From: Hyposmocoma kahamanoa
Lineage: Eukaryota > Arthropoda > Insecta > Lepidoptera > Cosmopterigidae
Length of the DNA: 64,000 nt
Assembly (NCBI RefSeq): GCF_003589595.1
Contig: NW_020654748.1
Span: 4,880,167-4,944,166, forward strand
Reading direction: 5' to 3'
A program made the position numbers and the translations under genes. Shown piece after piece: positions 33,600-44,931 of this stretch (its first letter is position 1; every line of letters begins with the position of its first letter). Under the pieces are notes generated by a model. It worked only from the letters and a program-made list of their open reading frames with translations, searched no databases and was not told where the DNA came from.

Positions 33600-33870
33600 A
33601 TTAAAGCGACATTTCTAGTTAGTCGCTGGTAGCTGTAAAGGTACCTAGCTGAGCGAAGAAAAACTTTCATAAATTTCTCACAGATGGTGCTGCGGCAAAA
33701 AAAGTCGTTAAAAACCAAAAATAAAGATACAACAAGCACATAAAGAAATTCGTAAGGTCTGCTGGTTCGTTCCATAGCTCAGTTGGGAGAGCGTTAACCA
33801 CGTTATGGTGAGGTCGCTGGTTCGAGTTCAGTTCCATCGAAGGAATTTTTGAGGTTTCAGATATTTATTC
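33600..33870 (+). mobile_element. SINE-C copy 3 (reference copy)
   Basis: Leader 'AGTCGCTGGTAGCTGTAAAGG', 'TTTCTCACAGATGGTGCTGCG' and 'ACAACAAGCACATAAAG', then the tRNA-like part: 'CCATAGCTCAGTTGGGAGAG' (A box) and 'GCTGGTTCGAGTTCAG' (B box), then 'ATCGAAGGAATTTTTGAGG'. Unusual for a SINE, the tRNA-like segment is preceded by about 150 bp of shared leader. Confidence 0.78.
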
Positions 33871-33944
33871 TCATAAGAATTTACAATTCAATTAAATGAA
33901 AACTTATGGACAAACCGAAACATTAATAAGTTTACACAAGCCTA

Positions 33945-34187
33945 GTCCCCCGATGATGGAAACGGGAAGGCGGAATTAAATCGTGTAATTCCATTGCACA
34001 CTCTCCATGATAGACCCTGTAGAATACCGATAAGCAGGCAACTTTACGGCGGTGTTCAAGGCTCTGCAGCTTCGCCTCTACTAATTATGAGTCATCTATA
34101 AGCCTCTTGGCACGCTTGTCAATTAAATCCAAGTTGGCCAGTTGGTATGTAGCTGAGCCATCCTAAAGGTGGCAATAGTACTCCTAT
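33945..34187 (-). pseudogene. LINE RT C-terminus, broken
   Basis: The minus strand encodes 'YQLANLDLIDKRAKRLIDDS', a stop, 'LQSLEHRRKVACLSVFYRVY' and 'HGECAMELHDLIPPSRFHHR'. This is the C-terminal region of a widespread lepidopteran LINE ('L---E-RA-RLI', 'SLEHRR-VA-LSVFYRI--GEC--EL'). The element is 5'-truncated at about 34187, exactly where a transposase fragment of opposite orientation begins. Confidence 0.8.
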
Positions 34188-34195
34188 ATTATTTT

Positions 34196-34590
34196 CGGTG
34201 GTGGTGTTTGTGACTGTGGTTTCAACAAGACGGTGCCATAAGTCACACAGCCACCGAAACAATGAATTTATTGCAAACCAAATTTCCCGATCGCGTAATT
34301 TCACGAAATCCAGCCGTTAAGTGGCCAGCTCGTCATGTGATTTAACTCCGCTGGATTATTTTTTATGGTGTTATGTTAAAGACAGAGTCTATACGGAGCC
34401 AATCGAATCGATTGCAGCCTCAAAACTCATAATTCGTAAAGTGATTAACCAAATAGACCCACCATTTTGTCAAAAAGTTATTAAAAACTTTGACGAAAGA
34501 ATCGACATCTGTAACTGTGGTCGTGGTGAACATTCATCAGATATCATTTTTCATCCACAATTGCCAAACCTTACTTTTTTGAATACAATA
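34196..34590 (+). pseudogene. Tc1/mariner-superfamily transposase C-terminus
   Basis: 'FQQDGAISHTATETMNLL' carries the second catalytic Asp; then 'FPDRVISRN' and 'KWPAR' are followed, after a 1-bp deletion near 34334, by 'DLTPLDYFLWCYVKDRVY' with the third Asp. Downstream, 'INQIDPPFCQKVIKNFDERI', 'DICNCGRGEHSSDIIFH' complete the C-terminus. This is the 'WP-RSPDLTPLDFFLWGY-K' class of IS630-Tc1-mariner transposases and is distinct from the mariner at 24155. The N-terminus and first Asp are missing. Confidence 0.82.
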
Positions 34591-34599
34591 AAATTTTGA

Positions 34600-35550
34600 A
34601 TCATTGTCATCCAAATATATTGATTTATTTTGCTTTTAAAAAACAAAGTACTTGTGGAAAAACCCTTTATTTACGAGTATTTAATTTATTTTTATGCGGT
34701 GACAAAATTAACAGCAGAAAAAATCATCACAAGCGCTGCTATTTTACACGATTTAACCATCACTCGATTTTCGGAGTACCTAGGAAATTATATACTTATA
34801 ACACCACATATTACATTAGTTCCGACAAGTGCTAATAGATGGTATTAGCATCGAGTTGAAGTCGAAACGCGTTATCGAAGTGAACACTGAACACACCAAC
34901 TTAATTTTTGAACCTGTTCTGTTTTTATTTTGTTTCTTTTTTCTCAAAATTCGTTCTTTTGTGTTTTTTCGAGTTTTGTCTTTTGTGTATTTCTTTTTAT
35001 AACAAAATTCGGGGCGCATAATATTAGTTAATAAATAATATGACTATTTACAAAATGACACAAAATTACCAAAAAATAAAGTGGCGATTTATCTATTGGA
35101 GGAACCGTCCTGTACTTCTACCTCCGCTGGGATACATGTATGAGCTCGGGTGCAAAAGGTACACTTCGCAAAATGTCTACCGGACGCAAAACGTTTACTT
35201 AACAAAATGTCTCTTTCGCAAAATGTCCCGATGATAGCTTATAAATTCGTCATTCATTATCATTGATCGATGGCTGCCGCTTCCATTTAGTGAGACGGTT
35301 AGCTGAAATCGAGGGTAACTGCGATTACGTCTTATGTCGAACTTTCACCCACGTGAATAAACGCAATAATTGCATTTACAGAATCTGGCGTCTTTCTCTC
35401 CCTTCCCCCTCACTTCGTACACCTTTTACATACTTCTATTTTTATAAGCATCAGTATAAGCAGCAGTCAAGGTCGTTGTGAAAGAGTTCGTCTAGAGTTA
35501 ACGTTAAATGTTAGTAAACGTTAAATGTTACAAAAATGCCTTACAGTGGG
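34600..35550. other. Short direct repeats only
   Basis: CGCAAAATGTC or close variants recur at about 35169, 35202 and 35217, and 'AACGTTAAATGTTA' twice at 35499-35530. No gene is supported; the overlapping frames at 34596-34848 show no motif. Confidence 0.45.
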
Positions 35551-35557
35551 CATATAC

Positions 35558-35855
35558 TTTAGTGGCAGTAGAGCTACTTGTAAAAGAGTTCGTCGAGGAA
35601 TGTATTGCCACCGTACCTATTTCTGCCGGCAAGCAGTAATGTTAACATTACAGCGTTCCGGTTTTGTAGGGTAAGGGTGCTGGTGAAATTACAGGTACAT
35701 GGGACTTGTCAACTTATGTCTCAGGGTGAAGGGCGCGGTTGCGGTGCCCCTCAGATCTTTGCGATTTAAAGCTCTGAGTGGCACTGCAACTGGGCGTGTA
35801 AGTAACCATCAGGCACATGACTTGCTCGTCCCGTCACTTGATATTATAAAAAAGT
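35558..35855 (+). repeat. Rep-D copy 8 (reference copy)
   Basis: Full-length: 'AGTGGCAGTAGAGCTAC', 'GTAAAAGAGTTCGTCGAGG', 'GGCAAGCAGTAATG', 'GCGTTCCGGTTTTG', 'AAGGGTGCTGGTGAAATTAC', 'GGGACTTGTCAACTTATG', 'GAGTGGCACTGCAACTG', ending 'CCATCAGGCACATGACTTG' and 'CCGTCACTTGATATTATAAA'. The end resembles lepidopteran LINE tails ('ACCATCAGG' plus A-rich), so a non-coding retroelement mobilised by a LINE is the likeliest class. Copies show no TIRs. Confidence 0.88.
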
Positions 35856-36401
35856 CTACTGCAAAGTGACGCCTGAATCTACCAATTAGCTTTCTAACAT
35901 TTTCATGTTTATTTGACCAAATCATCCTACGATTTGAGCCGGTGGTAAATGGACAGCAAAGATAGAAACGATTTTAAAATTTGCGCGCTTTCGGTTGCGG
36001 TTTAGTCATGAATTCACAAACTTAATTATATTATTAGAAACGTAGCCGACTGTAAATTTGCTGCAAAGAACAATTTGACAAGGTGACAGCGCATACGTAA
36101 TTAATCTCCTTGGGCGACTGCACACGGATTAAACTCAACCCGGTTGTCCCGGCTAAACTTGACAAACTTGAGGAACACGACCAAATATTTGTGTTCGGGT
36201 TGGTAGGTATTAACGTGTCATTCTACGTCGTGGAACGTACAGCGTTTGGATCGTTAATCTGCAAAGTTATTTATAATTAACGCGAACACATTCCTAGTAA
36301 TAAAACGAATCGCTCTATTTTTTCTACTTTCCAACTCTTAAATTTCAATCCTAAAGTAGTCTGGAAGAAATTGCTATTTAGCAATATCAGCCCCCTTTTT
36401 T

Positions 36402-36600
36402 TAGCCCCGCACTAGGGAACCCCTGTACCACGGGTGCCATGGACACATACATAGACAACCACAAATTATACACAAACTCACGAGATAAATAAATATACAC
36501 ATATATACAACACAATACACATATTTCTCCCATCTAATCGCACCCAGGACCACTGCGTGGTAGTCCAGCATGGTAACGGTTCGACCATGGAGACAGTTAC
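36402..36600 (-). mobile_element. SINE-A copy 6
   Basis: Reverse copy, more diverged; B box region reads 'AATCGCACCCAGG' instead of 'GAATCGAACCTGG'. 3' tail truncated at 36402. Confidence 0.88.
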
Positions 36601-37336
36601 ATATGAGCTTATTCTGTAATACTTACATTACTGCTCTGTGTTGTCATTGTATTTTTTTTAATGTGCAATAATTAATATTTCATTCATTCATTCAAGACAC
36701 CGCCAATAAAAAGCTATACTCCCCTAAAAACATAATGTATATTTCCAAAAATCAACACTGTAAAGTTTACGAGTTAATAAAAAAAACTAGACATTATACT
36801 AAAATTTTATTTCCAATTGATGTTATTCCTGCCTGTACTTGGAAATGACATTAGATCATATCTGGGTAATTTTCAGGTTAGTATTCTTCACCTAATTTCG
36901 GTGGTAATTTTTATAATTTAAATTTTCTGGAATATCGTCATTAAGTATTATTTAATATTCGAGTGTGCGAGCGCGAAATATTTTGTAATATTTCCCGTTA
37001 ATATATTTGAATACTTACTCGAAAATTACCCATCTATATGCAAACGGTTTAATATCAATATAATTGACACGACGTATGATTATTATAAACTCTTTATATC
37101 CCGCTGCCCGGGACGAACCTCCTCTCCTCTCAATAAAATTATATTTTGATTTTATTTATTTAATCATTTATTACACAAGACACATACAATTCACATTTAA
37201 AAAATGGAAGACACAAACAAATAGTTCTGCTTATTTCTTAAAGAAATTTCTTCCTGCAGATCTAAATCCAGTATATAATAAATAAAATAAACGGGCTCAT
37301 GTGTACACAAAATCAATATCATAACAATGACATGAA

Positions 37337-38274
37337 CCATACAGTGGTCGCACCCTTGCGCCGAACATAAGCAGTCACGTGCGGTCTGTGAGACCGCAAA
37401 TTTAGGCGTTCAGTTTGAGAAGACAAATGAATATTTTCATGACGTTGTGTAGCACACGATAAACAAAGTGTTTTATCTATATAAATGAAAATAAGAAAAC
37501 ATTATTTACTTATTATTTTATTAAATTTGTACTTGTTAGTTGAACAGTCTATAAAAACTTAAAATTTTATTCATATGACACAAACAACGTTAAAAATCAA
37601 CAAAATAACAAAACAAGATGAAATTTTCTATCTTAATCGTGCATAAACACATTATAATAGATTATTATTGAGATCAAGCAATATTGTCATCAATTGCACA
37701 ATATTGTAGGAACTCTGAAATCACAATTATTTTTGAATGTTTTTTTCCAAACGCTCTACGTACTATCTCAAGTCATGTAAAATAAAAAAGGAAAACAAAA
37801 TAGAAAAACTTTGTAACTTTTTTTAGGAGCAGGTAGTACGATAACCTATTCATTATCAGTAGCAATGGTTTGACATCATCAAAATCTTCACCTTCTGTTT
37901 CCGCTTCATCTGCAAGCCGTTCTGAATCTTTGTAACTCATGTTGTGTCTACAACAAAAAGTGAAATAGTAAATAATTTAATATATATTACACAAAATAAT
38001 GTAATTTTGTAAGTAATATAGTGCAAATAACATGAAATACTCACCCAGGCTTCAATTTTTCCGGAACACGACCGGTCGCGCGCGGAATCTGAGACCGCAA
38101 ATACAAATAAAGACACATGTGCGCTTGCGACGAATGTCATAGGGCTACTAAGAGGAAGTACCTTGCCCCCTCGAGGATATCACGGTCGCGCAACCGTTTA
38201 TTGTTTATAGTTTTTGTAAAATGACTAAAATAAGATCGCTGCGGTCTCTGAGACCGCGCGCGACCGCTGGAAGG
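37337..38274 (-). mobile_element. piggyBac-like deletion derivative
   Basis: The right end (minus-strand start) is CCTTCCAGCGGTCGCGC next to TTAA (38275-38278); the left end is CCATACAGTGGTCGCAC next to TGAA (37333-37336), a likely decayed TTAA. The ends match at 13 of 17 positions. Both subterminal regions carry a 17-bp palindrome, GCGGTCTSTGAGACCGC (37381-37397 and 38241-38257). TTAA targets and subterminal repeats are piggyBac traits. 938 bp is far short of a full element (about 2.4 kb). Confidence 0.68.
37779..37940 (-). pseudogene. Acidic N-terminus of a piggyBac-like ORF with spliced leader
   Basis: On the minus strand the ATG at 37940 opens 'MSYKDSERLADEAETEGEDF' and 'DDVKP', an acidic, Glu/Asp-rich start like those of piggyBac transposases. 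After about 30 codons it turns into AT-rich nonsense and stops, marking the internal deletion. Upstream, a leader segment ends at a textbook donor, 'GCCTGG|GTGAGTAT' (GT at 38044-38043), and the acceptor 'TTTTTGTTGTAG' (ending 37948) lies 7 nt before the ATG, giving a 97-nt 5' UTR intron. No DDD catalytic residues or C-terminal Cys-rich domain remain. Confidence 0.5.
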
Positions 38275-38397
38275 TTAAAATAATAAACTATATAAGTACT
38301 TAGACAAATCCATTTTTTATAATATAAATTAAGAAATGAATGAAAAAGTGAATAAATAATGCTCCTTAACTCTTATTTTGAAAATAGCTTATGATTT

Positions 38398-38692
38398 ACT
38401 TGTAGAGCTCCATTTCGTCCTGGGAAGAACTGCCACCTTACCAACTTCTGCCGCCAAGTAATGTGAACATTACTGCGTTCCAGTTTCGAAGGGTTAAGGG
38501 TGCTGGTGAAATTACAGGCACATGAGACTTGTCAACTTATGTTTCAGGTAGTCAGGCGCAGTGGCAGTGCCCCTCAAATCTATGTGATTTAAAGCTCTGA
38601 GAGGCACTGCGACTGTTAGGACAGGCGTGTCGCTTACCACCAGGCACACGATTGTCTGTCCTGTCACTTAGTATTATAAAACAAAAACTTTA
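38398..38692 (+). repeat. Rep-D copy 9
   Basis: Full length with 'GGGTTAAGGGTGCTGGTG' and 'GTGTCGCTTACCACCAGGC', and an A-rich tail. Confidence 0.87.
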
Positions 38693-38699
38693 TCGATAT

Positions 38700-40580
38700 T
38701 TTACGATATTATGTAAAGCATTTTGTTTTTTTATGCACTGTTTGTGTCAATGACGTAATGATGTCAATTGTTAGTGTGGGCATTAAAATTATTTTAAAAA
38801 AAGGCTACCAACACTCTTAGTTGCGAAACAAATATGGTTCAATACAATTTAACCACGGCATGAGATGCCTAGAAACTACAAAAATCCTGAAAACGATAGG
38901 CGTGGCGCACAGTATAGTGAGATAAATTAATTTAATCAAATCATTTTCCCTTAAAACACTCCATTGATCAATCCTCCGCGTTGTATAAGGTTTGTTATGT
39001 ATACGTGGTTGGTATTATGTGAAATTGCTTCGATATTGTACCGAAGGAATTGAATATATTATATGAGAATTAATTTTGCCTGAGCGTCTGAGATTTGAGA
39101 TATGAAAATTGATCTTAGTTCTCACAGTTGTGATGTTCAGATTATGTTACAAATGGTAGGTAACACATTTTATATATTTAGTTTTACGTGACGAAATATT
39201 ACGTAGAGCAGGTAAATTCTGTTCTACGAAATAAATGCACTATTGTCATTTTTTATACATACTTATTTATTTATTTTTATCAATTTACAAAACATAATGT
39301 GGTACAGTTAGAACCAAAACGCTTACATACATATTTACTTGTTCTGCTTAAAGATTTGATGCAGTACATTTGCTTAAGATATTATTTTGCTAATGCTGTC
39401 ATAAAGATCCATCAACATCCTATTCTCTGAGACCTGAGAATTTAGTAAAATGAGAGGGCGAGTGCGGTGCACGGTAGACATCGGTTTATGCGAACATACA
39501 TGTTCGGTACAAACAAATCACCGCTGCGTAGTACTTTGGAATTGGTCGTCTTAACTCGCAGGAGAAGTACAAATCGATTTATATCATAGCTTCAAGGGTT
39601 CAAAACCGATTATTCCATACACAAATAAGAAAAAAAACAGCGGGTAATAAGTTTAAATTCGTTGTTACAGACTCCCAGCAACGTGTAGCAATAAAATCGA
39701 TATTTAGCGTAGTAAGTGCTGTACCGTGAGACGTCATGAAGTCGAGTCTCGGTGCGTTGAAATGTCACGGTCTCTGAAATTGTCACAGTCCATCCACATT
39801 TACGTTCTGATACCCGTATACGTCACGGAATTTCGGTTCGTTGAAATGCAATAAATATGAACGCACCTGAAAAGTCACAGCTTTAGAGTTATTCAAGTTT
39901 TACGGTAACAGACGAATATGATTATTATTAAAAAATCTTAATAATCCGGTACAATGTTTTCTCATACCTTTGTGTCTAAACTGGTCTACTTTTAACGTTT
40001 AAAGATTTTAAAATAATAATTTTTTATTTTCTCACAGTTAATAGAAAGTAATTGAGCTTTGATAGTAATATTTGTGAGTGACATGAAGTTAAATTAGTAT
40101 AGCCTTAAGCCTTTGTCTCCACATTCTGATTGTATGGGGAAAGCGCTAGTTAAACTTGACAATGTTATTGCAATTCCGTTAATTAAAAACAAATTAAACT
40201 TCTAGATGAGTAAAATACGTTTTTATACACGATTATGTCGGCAATATAAAATCAAATAATAAATTAACTAGTTAGTTGAATATAGAACTGATTATAAGTT
40301 TAAATGAAACACAAAAATAAAACAAGTTATTAATACAATCGTCAATTTCCGTAAAACATGAATCATTGCGAGGTTTTATTATGCCATTAACAATTTGTCA
40401 ATATGGCGTATTATTTTTACGAAACATTTGATGATTGCAATTAAAGTTTCGCGTTCCCTTTGCATACTTTAGGCGAAAGGAGAATCACTTCCAACTACTT
40501 GGCGCAACACCGCAGGCAACGGGCCTTGATGAAACTATCTTCCTTTAATTAGAACCGGGAGATTTTTTGTAAGTATTATT
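38700..40580. other. No gene recognised
   Basis: Nothing coding. 'CGGT-CGTTGAAATG' occurs twice (39750 and 39835) and words around 'GTCACGG' recur between 39730 and 39890, but no element boundary is visible. Confidence 0.4.
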
Positions 40581-40582
40581 AA

Positions 40583-40787
40583 CGTAGTAAAATAATGCAA
40601 GTATGGTAACTCTGTATAAAATAACAGCGCGGTTTTATGTGTACGCGATCGCCGCGCGCTTGACGCACACATTCAAATAATAATGAAAGGAGTGCATCCC
40701 GAGATTATACGAATGTGGGTGTGCACACATACAAGCCGCGCTGCTACGTTTATATGGAGTTACCTTTACTTGTCTTATTATACTATG
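40583..40787. mobile_element. MITE-N copy 2
   Basis: TIRs of about 50 bp: left 'CGTAGTAAAATAATG' then 'CAAGTATGGTAACTC' and 'AACAGCGCGG'; the complement of the right reads 'CATAGTATAATAAGAC' then 'AAGTAAAGGTAACTCC' and 'GTAGCAGCGCGG'. Flanks TTATTAA and TTATTAT match at 6 of 7 positions. The total is 205 bp. Related to 19843-20336. The overlapping frame at 40683-40877 is not a gene. Confidence 0.72.
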
Positions 40788-41371
40788 TTATTATTGGCGA
40801 TCTCAGTGACCCATGCATTATGCACGCTTGAAGAGGATCCGGGTTCGGCTCACTGTAGGACCAATATCGGAAATTGAGTTTCAAAATCGGTTCTAATCTA
40901 GGTGTTCTCAGCACAAAGGTTTCCCTAGTCTGATACCGGGTAATTGGAGTGTTAGTCTGGTTAAATTAATAAAAAAACGAAGATTACATTTCATATGAAA
41001 ATGGAATTCAATTTCACTCCGCGTAAATTAATAATTCAAGTGACTGGTTTGTGATAGTACTCCGTCAGTTCAATTATCTAGCACAGCTTCGTTGTTTTTG
41101 ACATCTCTACGCTTCTCAGTCAAAATGCTGAATTACTGCTGGTTGCTGAAATACAGCTTTTCATTGCTCGGCTTTGGTACTTAATGGACCTTAGCGATCA
41201 CTCCGTGACACTTTTAATGAGATCAGGCTATCTATTCGGCAATTGGTTGCGCGATTTTGGCTCGCTGTTGTGCGTGTCTTTCCATTTTTTAATTACGGCT
41301 TTAAAACAATGCTCTCATCGAACCTTTGTCACTGTAGACAAGTATCATCATCATCATTTGAAGTAATGTCA

Positions 41372-41437
41372 GTATACGTGTTTCTGTCGCTAAACAGTAG
41401 TGCGAGCAATACGGAGTTCTGGTTTTGAAGAGTATGA
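41372..41437 (+). repeat. Rep-D copy 10 (short fragment)
   Basis: Only 'TTTCTGTCGCTAAACAGTAG' to 'GGTTTTGAAGAGTATG' survives. Confidence 0.55.
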
Positions 41438-41519
41438 CCGCTAACATACGAGCAATGCAGTAACGCAACGCAACGCGAGATTTCTTATGACTCGCAGCAC
41501 CCCTCTACTACCCATGGTA

Positions 41520-41562
41520 AATCAGTCAGCCGTGACCATGGGAATTGGTTTATTGAAAAAAA
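41520..41562 (+). repeat. Repeat H copy 3 (short)
   Basis: 'CAGTCAGCCGTGACCATGGG' with the downstream part diverged. Confidence 0.4.
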
Positions 41563-41929
41563 AAACAAACTTGCGCAATTTAGTTCTAAAAACAAAAAGT
41601 TTAATTTCCAATTATAATTTTTTTGCTTTAGAAAGTTGCTAATAGATTGTAATCGAAATTTAAGTAAATAATATAAAGATAAACAGTTTTTCTTACTATA
41701 AGTTGATCATAATTATAACGATAATAATATAATCTGACAGAAAACCGTATCAATTACCTGGTCTCAAAGTATAGTATAGATATTCCCTGTACTCAGAGTA
41801 TCAAAGCAATAAAAATAGCCCTAGAGTTACCCAGAGCACTCAGCACCAATTTCGAAAAGTTTATTTCCTAATTCGGTTATACCGGGAACCGAACTCAGTA
41901 TGTCTTCACGCAGCGCCCACAGTAAATTT

Positions 41930-42193
41930 AACTGCCTCGGTGGCCGAACGGCTACCATGCCGGACTGCCACGCAGAGGTCGATTGGTTCGATTCGCGGGC
42001 TGGAAGAAATATTTGTATGGCCTACATTTATTTCTCTTGTGAATTTGGGTGTAATTTGTGGTTGTGTATGTGTATGTCCATGGCACCCGCGTCACAGAGT
42101 TTCCCTAGTGCGGGGCTATGTTGAGTGTGTGCGTTATTTATTTATTATTATTATTTATTTATTATTTTTATTATTATTATTATTATTATTACA
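41930..42193 (+). mobile_element. SINE-A copy 7
   Basis: Full length with intact A box; B box 'GGTTCGATTCGCGGG'. The tail is a long mixed TTA/TTTA run to 42192. Confidence 0.92.
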
Positions 42194-42197
42194 GTGC

Positions 42198-42219
42198 AAA
42201 CCATTCGGCCACCGAGGTG
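42198..42219 (-). mobile_element. SINE-A copy 8 (head stub, inverted)
   Basis: The complement reads 'CCTCGGTGGCCGAATGGTTT', the A-box end of the family, pointing back at copy 7. Confidence 0.7.
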
Positions 42220-42532
42220 TTCGTATATTATATTACTTACCTCTTATTAATTTTATTCAAAATTCCATCTTAGTGATTTGAAATAAAGTCTATTTTCTTT
42301 TTGTCAAAAATAATCAATACACACGGACAATTTAAAATATCTAATTTGTCAACCTTGCCTCAACAAAGAAAGACTTCCAATTGTTTTTAGACGAATTTCC
42401 GTTTCAATCAAGAGCACCTGAGAAAAGGTCATTTTTTTATTGAAAGGTCAAATATAATTGAACATTTTGAAACCATCTGTCATTTTGGTGCTGATGCTTG
42501 AATTAAATTCATGTGATTTATTTAGACGCTAG

Positions 42533-43034
42533 CGTCGAGTATTATAACCAGAAATAGAGAAATAAGGGCCACCATCCCTAGCAACTCATCATCACTTTTA
42601 AATATCAACTTGCGTTTGCGCTGAAATCACAAATTAGAAAGCTGAAATAGTACAGCGCCAACAACTGACCTGTGTGTACGTCTTCGTATATTCCAAAAAT
42701 ATTCTGTATTTATTGTAATAAAGATAATATCTCTAACAATGGGGGGTTGTTCAATGAATGCGGTGGTGGTGGTGAACAGCAAAACATCTAATTACAAAAC
42801 AAACGGAATCACATTTCATCGGTAATTAAATATTAAAATTTTTCAATTTTTGTCCATCATAGCAAAACTCAAGTTAAACTGGTCGACTTGAAGTGGAACA
42901 ATTGACGACACCCGTCAATTGTGCCGAATTCGGGCTAGCCAATAGGGAGCAGTTGTCACCGTAATGATTTGGCACAATAATTATCAAACAAATTAAATGA
43001 AATTTAGTCTCTGTTTCTGGTTATATACTCGATG
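42533..43034. mobile_element. MITE-L copy 2
   Basis: Ends 'CGTCGAGTATTATAACCAG' and the complement 'CATCGAGTATATAACCAG'; interior collinear with 26089-26561 ('TTAGAAAGCTGAAATA', 'CAGCGCCAACAA', 'AGTTAAACTGGTCG'). Flanks GACGCTAG and GATGCTAA match at 6 of 8, both differences being transitions, so the duplication has aged. About 45 bp with a GGT repeat is extra near 42755. Confidence 0.82.
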
Positions 43035-43417
43035 GATGCTAATATTGACATTTGCAAACTTCCATAATACGTTATTGTTCTTTAAAGTCTTTTTTTATCT
43101 TTTCCGTTTTCTTAAATCGTCCGAACTGATGTGAAGTTAACATTTTTATTTATTATTTTTACCCAAAAAACGTAGGAAAGAAGCCCTAAGAAAATATTGC
43201 CAAGGAACAAAATATCTCGTAAAAGGAAATTAAAGTAATCTAAATTAATTAATTCATTTAGAAACCGATCGAACAGGTTTCTTAATTGTTTTAAACAGAA
43301 ATTTAGGAAAACAATTGCAAAACGAAATTCGAAACTTCGGTTTTCGAACGACAGAAAGTTATTGCAATAGTTCAAAATGTCAATAGCATTTTTTTTATTC
43401 AAAAAATAAGTGCACAT

Positions 43418-43610
43418 ATCACCTCTATCTCACCTGATGGAAATGACGATGAGGTCGACGATGGAGCATGCACTTGCACACGTAAATAATACCTATGTAC
43501 TCTCACCGTTATACCGTTCCGTGTGAATCCTTGGAATTTTCACAACATATTAGTTGGAACTCCAGTTTACGTCTAGTTCTCTGATGATAGAAAGGGGAAG
43601 GCAAAATTAA
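43418..43610 (-). mobile_element. LINE 3' end fragments
   Basis: The complement of 43418-43475 ends 'TTTCCATCAGGTGAGATAG', a Jockey-type tail. 'GATGATAGAAAGGGGAAGG' at 43582 matches the 'RFHHR' coding end of the LINE at 33945. The minus-strand frame at 43112-43417 next to it is Phe/Leu/Asn-rich and unsupported. Confidence 0.5.
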
Positions 43611-44092
43611 ATATCTGTTTTTTGTGACATAAATAAATTATTTACTCTTAATCCTTTGCGGTGGCCGTGTAGTTTTCTGTTATAAAAATGAACATACGAA
43701 CACGCCAAATTAAAATCACGCATGCGTCAAAAACTCACGATACAAAAACACTACTAACTAACGGTATTATTATAATTTATATATAATTTAACTTTGACCA
43801 TATTTGATGTCTTTAATATAAAGGGAGCGCTACAATGGGATTATAAGAAAAGCTGACAATTAGTGTTTTGCTCCTTCTCAATCTGTGTTTTGTTCTCGCT
43901 CTTGCTGAAGCAATATTGCACACTGGGTTACATTCTATGCGACTTCTTGTAACCCACACTATTTATTCGTATTTTTTTCTCAATTAAAGTTTCAGTAATA
44001 AAAGTTGTTGATATTAAATGGACGAAATCACCAGTCCTCGGATGTAATGTAATTTAGTAAACAGCACGCCTATAAATATTATGTAATATGTA

Positions 44093-44926
44093 ATATCAGT
44101 GCCTCCAGTGAAAAAGGGAATAAATGAAATTCAAAACTTTTCAGGAGAGCCAAAAAACCATACTTTTATTGGTTATTGATTGTTCGCATTTATTATTAGT
44201 ACTTTTTATGATTTCTAGCTTTAGGTATACTTCTAAGCTTTCGTTTGGTGGATATTAGTAAAACATTCAGTCATATTTTCTATATTTTTTAAAGTTTTTA
44301 AAGTTGCGTCCTTGTTTATGAGTACTTAACGGAATGAACACGATTATGTTTAAAATAAATAAATAAATAAATAATGTTAACAAACTTTTTAAAACATAAA
44401 ACAACTTATTCGCTTAACTGCGACTGTTCTACGGTTATAGCAATACTTATGATACCATCACATTAAAATTAAAGGAATAAAACGACAAGTTTTCTGTTAA
44501 CCAATAGCAACACGGAATAGTCGTGGGTATGACCAATCGTGTCCAGTGGAACAAACGGAAAGCTCATTTGTACCTTTATGTACACTGTGAAATAAGGCAA
44601 TAGTCGCTTTTAGTCCCACTTTTTTCCTCGTCATTATGGAACAATACGAAAAGTGTCTGTATGTAAAAATATATCTGTAGTTATTCGTTAAACTTGCATG
44701 TATTTGCAAGCTTGCATTTAGACTCATAAAAAATGCCCGCTAACTAAAATTATGCCTTTAGAAACAGTGAGTTATGCCCATAGTGCAATCAAAAAAACGA
44801 CGTAAGGAAACTGCTAGAGAGACGTCCTTTTGATATGTTGTGTATAACCTGACACGCTGAAGCCAAAGGTGCAATAAAAAAGGCATAATACGTCTTATTC
44901 CGTTTTTCACTGGAAGCACTGATATT
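44093..44926. mobile_element. TIR element, ~31-bp TIRs
   Basis: Left 'ATATCAGTGCCTCCAGTG' and the complement of the right 'ATATCAGTGCTTCCAGTG' continue together through AAAAASGGAATAA (two mismatches in 31). The element is about 830 bp. If the tip is CAGTG it would be hAT-like, but no 8-bp duplication is seen. Rep-D copy 11 starts within 6 bp of the right end and may have removed it. No transposase. Confidence 0.72.
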
Positions 44927-44931
44927 TTGTA

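Noticed and set aside
33770..33840. Candidate tRNA gene
   Set aside because: Part of a repeated SINE-C unit with leader and tail; stems are imperfect.
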